Shown piece after piece: positions 56,234 to 64,000 of a stretch of DNA of 64,000 nucleotides (position 1 is the stretch's first letter; each line of letters opens with the position of its first letter). The notes below the pieces were generated by a model. That model made no database searches. It worked only from the letters and a program-made list of their open reading frames with translations, and was not told the DNA's origin. Position numbers and translations under genes: made by a program. The stretch is from Phytophthora colocasiae (taxonomy: Eukaryota; Oomycota; Peronosporomycetes; Peronosporales; Peronosporaceae): the NCBI GenBank assembly GCA_018806915.1, contig JAGKQI010000059.1:1612001-1676000 (forward strand), in the 5' to 3' direction.

Positions 56234-57569
56234 GTTGTTTCGGATGCAATCGGATGCATGCATCCAATTGCACGATCTGATTGGTTACACATATTGCGGG
56301 ACGGAACGAGGCTCCCAATTTAAATTTCGCGCCATTTCACTTCAACTTCCAGATACGTCTCACGTCGTCTAGTCTTGAACAGCGCTCGGGTCGCGCCAAA
56401 GAGACGCTTTGCCTGCTGCAAGCAGTGCTGACTGTCCCGTTGGCATTGGCATTAGCCCGGCGTCGTGCTCGGGGAGGCCAATTTGAGCGTATTTGGGAGT
56501 CCTTTACCATTACTAAAGAGACCAACAAGCAGAAATGCAACGACGTGACGTTCAATTCCTGCGGTGATCTTTTGAAAACAGTACAGCCATCGCGTGGGCT
56601 TTTAAATCACGTGAGGAGCAGCACCGGCGTACCTCAAAGAACGAAAGGATGAAGGTTGGTTTGACGGCGCTTATTGGGTGACGAAGACTATCCCTCCAGC
56701 GAAGATGCTACAGATTGGACGTTCTAGGCTCTATCCCCGCGTACCGCTTTTTGGCTTGATCGACACAGAACGGTGCCAACGCGAATCCTCGTCGTAGCGA
56801 AAGGATATTTTGGTTAATGTAACATAATTTATTTTGGTCTACTTGAGTAGCGTGTGATTCGGAGGAAAGAGACTAATATCGAGTACCAGCAGCCGGATTT
56901 CGAGTACACCAACCGACTTAGAGAGGTTCTGCAAAAACGAATTGAGGTCAGTTCGTACCGGTACTTTTGCGGTATTTCTAGGACACAACGACTCGAGGAC
57001 AAGTGCGGTGGAGAACTCTGGCTACGTGTGCGGAGCACGCGGGCTCAATAAACCCCAGCAGTGCCGACGGATCAAGCGATGGCGAAGCAGGAGCGGGCGT
57101 AGCCAGCAGCTAGGAGTGGCTTGGATCGCGCGGTTCGCGTAGCTGGGCTTTAAAGGGCAGCAAAGAGAGGACATGCGCGGCGGAGAACTCTGGCTGGCGG
57201 TTTAATGCTCCGTGTGCGGAGCACGCGGGATTAAACCCCAGTGATACATTGTTGTAGTTGCGTCGGTAGCTATATGCGTCGTACAGTTGCATTGCGATCA
57301 ATGCGTTTTCCTTCGTCTCGTGGTTAGACACGAGCATGTATGCTTTGCGGCGCTGAAGAGGCAAGTCGAGTAAGATGGCGATTCAGAGGAGAAGTAGCGT
57401 ACCTTAGCAGAAGTGAACGCGCAGATGATAACCTACGGGTGCGCGGGTATCGGTGGCGCGCTCGGGTAGCGAGAAAAGGCAGCGGCAAACCCGCACTGCC
57501 GTACTTAGTGCAACATGCACTCGCCATTCTGCCAGGGACGGGCCTACATTGGAAGTTGCAACTATTTCT
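56234..57569 (+). other. Repeat-derived debris right of the LTR element
   Basis: No intact gene. A plus-strand frame at 56281-56652 contains IWESFTITKETNKQKC ... GLLNHVRSS, which loosely recalls a BED-type zinc finger and may be a transposase remnant. A 53-64 bp sequence starting CGG-GGAGAACTCTGGCT is present twice (57006-57058, 57178-57241). The second copy also forms a nested hairpin (GGTTTAAT/ATTAAACC around GCTCCG/CGGAGC). Confidence 0.4.
57006..57241. repeat. Imperfect direct repeat pair
   Basis: Copies at 57006-57058 and 57178-57241 share GGAGAACTCTGGCT, GTGTGCGGAGCACGCGGG and TAAACCCCAG. The second has an extra 10-12 bp that completes a stem-loop. Confidence 0.7.
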
Positions 57570-58548
57570 ATCCTAGACTGGTACAGTCGATTCGGGCCAT
57601 TCAAGATTACACTTCAAGAACAAGTTGTGGCTGAATTAGGTCGACGACTGAGGAGCCGTTTCGAGTTCATCCTCGCATACACCCCGTGGAAGAATGGGTC
57701 TGTAGAGAGGGTGAACCGCGACATCACTTAAGTTCTGATGGCATTGGCACTGGAGTTCAAAGTGAACATGCACGACTGGCCGTACCTACTACCACTAGTG
57801 CGGTCAAGAATCAATCACTCTCCAGTTGCGTCACTGGTCAACCGAGCTCCTATTGAACTGTTCACCGGACTACCGTGCCCTAATGCCCTCGACTCCATAT
57901 TTCTGCCGGGTGGGAAGGGACGTGTAGCCCCACTGATCCAGCCGCGACCCAGCACGCAACAGCAATTAGCTGAGCTACGAGCTGGCCTCCAAGAAATGCA
58001 CAAGCATGTCAAGGCAGAACGCAAGCGCCAAGCTGAACCGCCCGAGCACGATATTATTACCGTCAGCGTGTGAACTTCTCGGACGGAGACTACGTGTGCG
58101 CTCACGTGTCGATGAGAAATTTCATGCAAATAAGCTACGCGTGATGTTGATCGGTCCATACAAAGAGGTTGGCAGTGACTACTACTTTATAGTTGAACAT
58201 CTGGTCAACGGGACTACAGTGAATGTGCATCCATCTCGCCTAAAACTCTACACAGACGACTCACTCAACGTGACCGAAGAATTTCTGGACCATATTGCCA
58301 CGCAAGGGACACTGATGGCCGTGGAGTCTATCTTGGAGCACAGAATGAACCCTGACATGGAAGTCTACGAGATCAAAGTCAAGTGGATGGGTCTCGAGGC
58401 TATCGAGGATTCCTGGGCGCTGATAACCATGCATGAAGATGTACCACAACTACTGCTACAGTACGCGAACGAAGCAAACGTTGATGATTTCCTACTCGCT
58501 GTAACCTCCCAGACGAAGTCTAAGACGCGAAGGCAACGCAGGAACTGA
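57570..58548 (+). pseudogene. Dead Gypsy/chromovirus integrase C-terminus with chromodomain
   Basis: The tail of a pol gene. The part around the integrase glutamate is present (AYTPWKNGSVERVNRDI), but the segment that should carry the second catalytic aspartate is deleted between SRFGPFKI and VVAELGRRL. An in-frame TAA occurs at 57729-57731, and the frame shifts again near 58040-58070. The last segment has a GPY-like part (VRSRVDEKFHANKLRV ... LIGPY) and a chromodomain (VESILEHRMNP ... YEIKVKWMGLEAIEDSW), which targets chromoviral integrases to histone marks. Not functional. No LTRs found. Confidence 0.8.
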
Positions 58549-59274
58549 GTTACAAGCACTTGGCCAATTGTACATGATGTATGAGACTTTTCGAGGTCTT
58601 GCAAGCATTTCCAAGTTGCGCCGCAGTGGGTATTTTGAGTTCGAACTCAGATACATGCACTAGTCAACTTTCAGACGTTGAATCACAATATCAACAAGTG
58701 CATTCAAGTTTCAAGCAACTCTGTAATGGGTCTACCTAGACCTATTAGATGACGTACACGTGCGCTTACGTGTATGAGGAAGCGTGCAATTAGAATAGAC
58801 TTAATTTAAGTATACTTATTTAAATAAGTATAATTAAATGAAACATAACTAAATTAAACTGCAAAATACCGTAAAATGAGAACTGTTATTGAATTTGGCA
58901 TAAGCCAATTATGGACCTCCTAAAACTGTTTGTTATCTATTTCTAAAGGGTCTGCCAACGTGTGGTTGGCAGAAACTCTGCTCAGTGATTGGTAGAAATC
59001 CGTTATTTTCTACCAAGAATTTGCACAAATGCACACGAACCACCCAATAATGTGGTTCGCCCATGTATCCATTGGTGTGACCAAGGTCTGAGGCCCATTT
59101 CCAACCTCTAACAGTTATCCTAACTGTTAGAGTTACAAGTGGTACTACCACTTGTACGTGTAACCCCGTTACACCATCCCCCCGTTAAGATTCGACGTAT
59201 CGGTCTCAATACGTCAATCAACAGAACTTGACAAGACCGTCAAGTTCCCAAGTGAAATCCGAGTTCATTTCGCA
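58549..59274 (+). other. Hairpin-rich leader/possible LTR end before a gag-like gene
   Basis: Non-coding. From about 58.63 kb on it contains one inverted repeat after another, such as TGAGTTCGAACTCA (58636-58649), a 22-nt perfect AT-rich palindrome (58811-58832), a 12-bp perfect stem at 59106-59132 and an 11-bp stem at 59134-59156. GTGTAAC-CCC-GTTACAC at 59158-59174 could mark an LTR end, but no second copy exists in the window. Confidence 0.5.
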
Positions 59275-59994
59275 ATGGACTCGCCAACGCCCACGTCTCC
59301 GTCCGCTTCTGCGGACGCGCAAGCCTCTCCTGCTGCTTCTGCAGCAGGAACAACAACCTCAGCAGTGCCTACTAGCACTGCTGCTTCCAGTGGTCCGACA
59401 GAGAAGCTCTCTGTCACCGACTACCATACTCTCCACAAGGAGAAGCAAGCGAAGAAGACTTCTTCTTCGCTAGCAGGGATCAAACACCCTGCTGTTCCTC
59501 TCAAAGAACTCTTTGGAGAGGACTACGAAGACATCCTCGACTACGACGAGGATGTCGAGGAGGGAGAGCTTGATGCCAAGGCTCCCGCTCCCGTGTCTTC
59601 GTCCGAAGACACGTCAGACCCACCCGTGGGATCTCGACGACCTCGTGTTGAGGCCTCGGACGCTTCAAGCTCGAAGCGTCCGCGCAGTGATGACGAAGCG
59701 TCCCCCATGTTGAGGGCGCTCACTGCTCCACGCACTGATCCTCCAGTGCGTACCATGGATGCCTACTGAGGCACAGATCCATGAGTGGTCCGGTGCTAGC
59801 TCACCACCGAACCCGATACTGTTGTACGCATGCAACAGTATCAACGATGACGACGTCGCCGGTGAGGTTGTCTTTGAGTCCGAGACTCAAAGACGCGACT
59901 ACTGTGGCGAAGTGGGTGAACACTTTTCCCGCCCAGGTGCGTATAGCGTGTCTTCCGGAAAATAAGTCCGACTGGAAAGATGTCCGGTCGGACT
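58728..59994. repeat. Array of consecutive short inverted repeats (hairpins)
   Basis: Perfect stems of 7-12 bp with loops of 1-8 nt follow each other about every 30-60 bp. First arms begin at 58951, 58989, 59036, 59106, 59134, 59158, 59194, 59224, 59300, 59328, 59360, 59397, 59448, 59472, 59530, 59592, 59657, 59730, 59815 and 59870; a one-mismatch 11-bp stem spans 59965-59994. They cover both the leader and the coding sequence at 59275-59769. Confidence 0.85.
59275..59769 (+). CDS. Gag-like N-terminal protein of a retroelement, probably truncated
   Basis: 164 aa from ATG 59275. The first 50 residues are Ser/Ala/Thr/Pro-rich (MDSPTPTSPSASADAQ). A short ordered-looking part follows (VTDYHTLHKEKQAKK, then VPLKELFGEDYEDILDYDEDVEEGEL) and a disordered tail with a nuclear-localisation-like patch (SSSKRPRS). 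No known domain is recognised. The style matches the start of the longer gag-like frame at 61796, suggesting the N-terminus of a related element's Gag, cut short. A protein-like frame continues in another register at 59759-59965. The coding DNA is built of consecutive hairpins, so codon choice is tied to base pairing. Confidence 0.5.
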   Translation: MDSPTPTSPSASADAQASPAASAAGTTTSAVPTSTAASSGPTEKLSVTDYHTLHKEKQAKKTSSSLAGIKHPAVPLKELFGEDYEDILDYDEDVEEGELDAKAPAPVSSSEDTSDPPVGSRRPRVEASDASSSKRPRSDDEASPMLRALTAPRTDPPVRTMDAY

Positions 59995-61795
59995 AACGAA
60001 AGTCAGAACCTCCAACCGGGATCCAAATGGGTATCCGGAAAGAGGGTTGGCGTGTGACCTTGTGACTACCCTCGTAGGTGTCGTTTGTCTTCGAACGCGA
60101 GGAATTCCACCTGGATGAGTTACTTCCAAAAGCTTGACGGATCCAGATGTAGAGTGCTAATGCACTTCCAAATGCAGTGGTTGGGTCTGAATGCAGGTGA
60201 GAGACTATTAGCAAAGCCTTCCAACAACAGATAACCAATATACAAGAGAGTTAAATGCAAATATACAGCCGCTTCTTATCCTTTCCGGCCCTTGAGCGGT
60301 GGGCACTCCAAATGCCAGTACGACGTTGGACACTCCAACCGGGACACTGGCACAGTCCCGGGGTCCTTTAGCGCACCACTTCTGGCAAGTCCACTTGGAC
60401 TCCCAGAAGACAATTATCCAAGTATACCAGAAATACTATAGAGCACTCCAAAATACACACACACACACAAATACAGTCCAACCACACAGCAGTCAATCAA
60501 TCAATCTCAGGGGTGACTACTAATAACCTCCTAAAACGCAGTTGTAATATGAAATGTACAAACCAAACGACCGTTTGGAATGTCCAACTGGGATATGAAA
60601 TGGGAGGGGTCACGCCCGGGAATCGCCGCCCGGATCACCTTCCCAACTTGGTCTTAACCTGGCGGAGATTCACGCGGTGGTGACGATAGTCGACGCGGCC
60701 TGACGCTTGTTCGCTGACTCCGAGCCCTCGACTTCGAGGCTGGTCGGCAGTGCTCACAGTGGTGGCTTATGGGAAAACCTCCCGCTCTTCCACTTGCGCC
60801 CTTGGTGGCAAATTGAACTCTCTTTAATATATAACTATCCGTTGTAAAGCTAAACATGCAAAATAGACTTGGTTTCACTATAGGCAGAGGCGTAATCATC
60901 CGGAGGCGACCTGACACATCCGAAGAACACCGAAGAACATGGCCGAATTCCAGCTGTGCCGAACAAATCATGGTCGGTCGTCTTGGTCGGTCGGAAAACA
61001 CTTGGGTCTAGTATGGTCGAATCTTCAACGGCCGATTGTGGGTACAAATCAGGGCTAGTCCGGTTGGACTCTGGGTACAAATCTGGACTGGTTCGGTTGG
61101 ACCTATTCGATCCAAACAGCCATCTTCCACTTGGACATCCAAAAGTAACTCCAATATCTCGGAATCAGGTAACTGTCAACTGGGCAGAAGGCGGCAGTCC
61201 AGGAAATCACTTGACTTGAGTATGTACGTCCAACCGGACATATACCACTTGGAGTCCCAACTGGAGATCTTGGACTGACTTCGCCTGGGCTCTCCGGAAT
61301 CCACATTTATTTCGTCCATTCAATCCTCCTTGGCTCGCAGCGTCCCAATATAGTCCTTTCGGAGCCAATCAGAGCGTAGCTGGGATATTTACTCCGTAAA
61401 AACTGGAGCCACATCTTCACAACCGTCCCTCTCGTCATGTGCTCTCATTGAGAAATTTACTCTCGAGGTGAAAGGACACGATGAGACGAAGTGGGGCGAC
61501 ATCATCTTGGACATCCAAAACTCCCAGTCGGTCTAAACCTTCAGGTTGGTCCGGTCGGAATGTTCAGTCCAAAAACGGTCGATCAGTCCGGCGGGAGCTT
61601 TGTGTCCACGAAAATTCAGTCCAACAGGAGATCTCCTTTCTCCCTCCTTTCTCAGCAAACTCCAACTCCGTTCTTCAACTGGCGGAGGTCGCTTCCTTTC
61701 TGCGCCCCGTCCCAAGTTACCCAATCAAGACTCAAATCAAATCCAAACGGCAGTTCGCCAATTATAACCCGATTTCCAAGCTCTTGAACACATCG
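59770..61795 (+). other. Non-coding retroelement DNA dense in CCAA/TTGG words
   Basis: No convincing gene. Words of the form CCAANYGG and their complements are very frequent (for example 60012, 60330-60340, 60391-60398, 60563-60578, 61061, 61093, 61128, 61227-61260). Many sit in hairpins: CTTCTGG..AGTCC / GGACT.CCAGAAG (60379-60409), CCGGGAC/GTCCCGG (60339-60361), CCAAACG/CGTTTGG (60563-60578). A 33-bp unit starting GGGTACAAATC is duplicated at about 61038-61103. It may contain the LTR and leader of the element whose gag-like frame begins at 61796. Confidence 0.5.
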
Positions 61796-64000
61796 ATGGC
61801 GACCCCAAGTAGCGCCTCGGCGTCCGACGCACCTGCGACAGGCGCCTCGACTTCACGCGCATCTTCCGATGCTCTTGCGGCGACTGGCGCCGACGACGAC
61901 GGTGGTGGCGGCACGGAAGTGTCTGCCGGAGCGGCTCCCAGCGGTTCCACGGCTGAGGATGACTTCAGGGAGGAGGACGACGACAGCGGCCACGTGTCGG
62001 AGACTCCTGCACCTCCTTTCCCAGACACGGCGAAGGTACCTGGCTCGCTCGTGACCATCAGAGAGGCCTCCAGCGTCGGATTGTTCAAGCGCAAGGCTGT
62101 GTCCACTCTCACGTTGGGGCCCGGTCATTACACTTTGGAGGACATGAGTTCCGACGAGCGCGTTCGTATCGCTGGAGTCCCATTGGCAGATCGCCACTTG
62201 GAGCATGGTGTCTTCGTCCAAGATGGGTATGGTGGTCTGGAGGGCATGGTCCAGCTGGAGAGTCTGTCAACTGCAGAGAAGTCCGAGTTGTTCCAGTTCT
62301 TCGATGATAAAGTGAACTTGGACTATCGCGTGCTGGTGCCCCGAGATCGTCCTCTGGATGGGGATGCCCTGGATTCCGAAATGAACAACCTGCTGGTCCG
62401 ACGGGAAGTTGCGTCTATCCTGACGCAGTTCGAACCCGAAGGTCTCGCTCGTCGCGTGTTCGGGACGGTCTCTCTCCTTCGTCGCGTCATCCAGAAGCTC
62501 TCCCGGAACCAGACACTGCTCGAAGATACAGACGCGGCGGTGACGGATGCACTGGCTGTCCAGGACTCCTTGGACAACTTGAAACGTGAGTCTCAGCTGA
62601 AAATTCAAGCCCTGGAACGGCTTGTATCGATGTCGGCAGCCGAGAAGGAGGAACTCGTGCAGAACTTCCGAGCTGACACTTTACAGCTCATCCAAGAACA
62701 CAAGCGCGACAAGCAAGGTCTCCAGCGTCAGGTTCGAGATCTGCAACAGCAACTAGCCGCCGCCAAGTCTCGCCAATCCTTTAGTCCAGTTGGACTCATG
62801 AACTTTCTCGGTCACGGTGGAAATGGAAATTCGGAGCTCCAGTTGAACTGGGAGCGTCTCTTGGAACTTTTGATTCACTTTCGCTATGGGGTCCCAGTGC
62901 CGTCGTCCTGGCGTACCATGATTACTGTGATGACTCCAGATGACACTCGGCACACGTTCCCGCCATTCACGCAACTTCCTCGTTCGGAAGACGGTGATGA
63001 ATCCAAGGAGAGCGATCCTCCGGCCGGCGGCGAGATCGACCTGACGAAGGCTTCGTCCAAGTCTTCCGGTTCGTCGTCCTCCAAGAAGCGATCTGGACCT
63101 CCAACCGGACCTTCAAGCTCCAAGCGCCGCAAGAAGTCTCGAAAGGCTCCAGAGGAGGTTCAAGAGCGACCCGATGGGTGGATTGCTCACTCTAACGAAG
63201 ACTGTCTCTCCGACAAGTACCCGTTGTCTTGGACTGTGGAGAAGGCTCGGAAGTCTCTGGCAGATCACCCGGTTGCTTGGGAGGATCTCCGTTTGGACGT
63301 CCAGATGCTGATTCGCACGGGCGTCCCGTTTCCAAGTGTGATCGAGTGGCTGAACGATGATCGTTCGGCTCATTTTGGCTTCCAGTTGGATGTCCTCCTC
63401 TCGATGCTTGTCCGGATGATGTACTGGAACGCACTGGACGACGTCCACTGGACAAAGTACGTCCCTCGCCGCTACTTCAGTATAGCCGATGCCATTCTGG
63501 CTAATCTCGTGGAGCAAGATGTTCAGCCGGAGTTCTGGGGTCCAATGGTGGAAGGCGAGTCTGGAGTTGAAGAAGATCCCGATCCTGAAGCTCTGGTCGA
63601 AGACAAGGATGACAAGTCCAAGGACGAGGACTTCCACCCGGACGACGACGGAAATGCCGAAGAAGAAGAAGAGGAGGAAGATATCCAGACTCCTCCTCCA
63701 CGTTCTGCACGCCGTCGTCTGAGCTCCAGCAGCACACCTGCCACGCCGAAATCCTTCAAGAAGTCTCGTCGGAAGAAGTCTGCCCGGACGGCTCTCGCTC
63801 GGAAGGACTACGAAGACCTTACCCAGTCGGAGAAAGAAGTGATTGAGAGCCCGGACGACGAGAACAAGTCGTGGCTGCACTACGGAGTCCGGGTGAAGCG
63901 TGGGGACCCCATGTATGGGGTGTCGCTCCAGACGTTTGGATTCCCGGACTACGCACCCAACCGTTGGGACATCAAGATCTTGAAGTCCCGTTCGACAACC
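61796..64000 (+). CDS. Long gag-like frame, open at the right edge
   Basis: ATG 61796 is followed by 735 codons without a stop to the end of the window, so the gene is partial. N-terminal 75 residues are Ala/Ser/Thr/Asp-rich. A folded-looking part follows (LGPGHYTLEDMSSDERVRI ... ESLSTAEKSELFQFFDDKVN), then about 90 residues of coiled coil (QALERLVSMSAAEKEEL ... LQRQVRDLQQQLAAAK). Next is a Lys/Ser-rich nuclear-type stretch (SSSKRRKKSRK), a helical domain (WIAHSNEDCLSDKYPLSW ... MLVRMMYWNALDDVHW) that may be the capsid-like part, an acidic run and a basic run. No zinc knuckle, protease or reverse transcriptase is reached. A retroelement Gag is the best guess, from style and context; a host gene is not excluded. 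Confidence 0.55.
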   Translation, partial: MATPSSASASDAPATGASTSRASSDALAATGADDDGGGGTEVSAGAAPSGSTAEDDFREEDDDSGHVSETPAPPFPDTAKVPGSLVTIREASSVGLFKRKAVSTLTLGPGHYTLEDMSSDERVRIAGVPLADRHLEHGVFVQDGYGGLEGMVQLESLSTAEKSELFQFFDDKVNLDYRVLVPRDRPLDGDALDSEMNNLLVRREVASILTQFEPEGLARRVFGTVSLLRRVIQKLSRNQTLLEDTDAAVTDALAVQDSLDNLKRESQLKIQALERLVSMSAAEKEELVQNFRADTLQLIQEHKRDKQGLQRQVRDLQQQLAAAKSRQSFSPVGLMNFLGHGGNGNSELQLNWERLLELLIHFRYGVPVPSSWRTMITVMTPDDTRHTFPPFTQLPRSEDGDESKESDPPAGGEIDLTKASSKSSGSSSSKKRSGPPTGPSSSKRRKKSRKAPEEVQERPDGWIAHSNEDCLSDKYPLSWTVEKARKSLADHPVAWEDLRLDVQMLIRTGVPFPSVIEWLNDDRSAHFGFQLDVLLSMLVRMMYWNALDDVHWTKYVPRRYFSIADAILANLVEQDVQPEFWGPMVEGESGVEEDPDPEALVEDKDDKSKDEDFHPDDDGNAEEEEEEEDIQTPPPRSARRRLSSSSTPATPKSFKKSRRKKSARTALARKDYEDLTQSEKEVIESPDDENKSWLHYGVRVKRGDPMYGVSLQTFGFPDYAPNRWDIKILKSRSTT

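Noticed and set aside
58951..59274. tRNA or structured RNA genes as the cause of the hairpins
   Set aside because: Stems are simple, many and similar, with no cloverleaf, anticodon arm or CCA-like end, and they continue unchanged into protein-coding sequence.
1..64000. RXLR or Crinkler effector genes
   Set aside because: I looked for a signal peptide followed by RXLR-EER or LFLAK-type motifs in the short frames and found no convincing case.

Overview
The window looks like nuclear DNA of an oomycete, most likely Phytophthora. Genes are tightly packed on both strands. Introns are short (54-104 bp) with GT-AG ends. Fungal-type sulfite reductase subunits sit beside flagellar and oomycete-specific myosin genes, and the gene-dense core is flanked by Ty3/Gypsy-type retroelement DNA. 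The species cannot be told from the sequence alone.

Layout. (1) 1-4980: minus-strand retroelement, unusually rich in GATC. Its gag is broken into several frames, and a protease/pol frame runs off the left edge. A candidate -1 frameshift signal (slippery heptamer, 6-nt spacer, strong stem-loop) sits at the gag end. (2) 4984-6750: hAT-like transposase, truncated at the junction with element 1. (3) 6930-25229: sulfite-reduction neighbourhood. Sulfite reductase beta (minus) is divergent from a siroheme-pathway methyltransferase (plus), followed by dynamitin (plus), a giant mucin-like membrane protein (minus) and sulfite reductase alpha (plus). (4) 25481-47575: host genes CFAP221/PCDP1, a C2-DUSP protein, a BSD-domain protein, two paralogous type I membrane proteins, RLP24, ABCE1, a COMM-domain protein, a gamma-carbonic-anhydrase-like protein, a PH-myosin with STI1-like tail, and an A20/AN1 zinc-finger protein. 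A 602-bp terminal-inverted-repeat element lies at 28650-29251. (5) 47958-56233: a full-length Gypsy-type element with 766-bp LTRs (one difference seen) and a GTTG target-site duplication. Gag and pol share a frame and are separated by one TAG; no aspartic protease motif is visible. (6) 56234-64000: retroelement debris. It includes a dead chromodomain integrase, a striking run of consecutive perfect hairpins across leader and coding DNA (about 58.6-60.0 kb), a stretch dense in CCAA/TTGG words (60-61.8 kb), and a long gag-like frame open to the right edge.

Functionally, the core carries three parts of one pathway in 18.3 kb: both subunits of NADPH-sulfite reductase, which makes sulfide for cysteine, and the enzyme that starts siroheme synthesis for its haemoprotein. 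The most unusual signals are in the repeats: two different candidate gag-pol recoding solutions, and three retroelement stretches each dominated by its own short word or structure.
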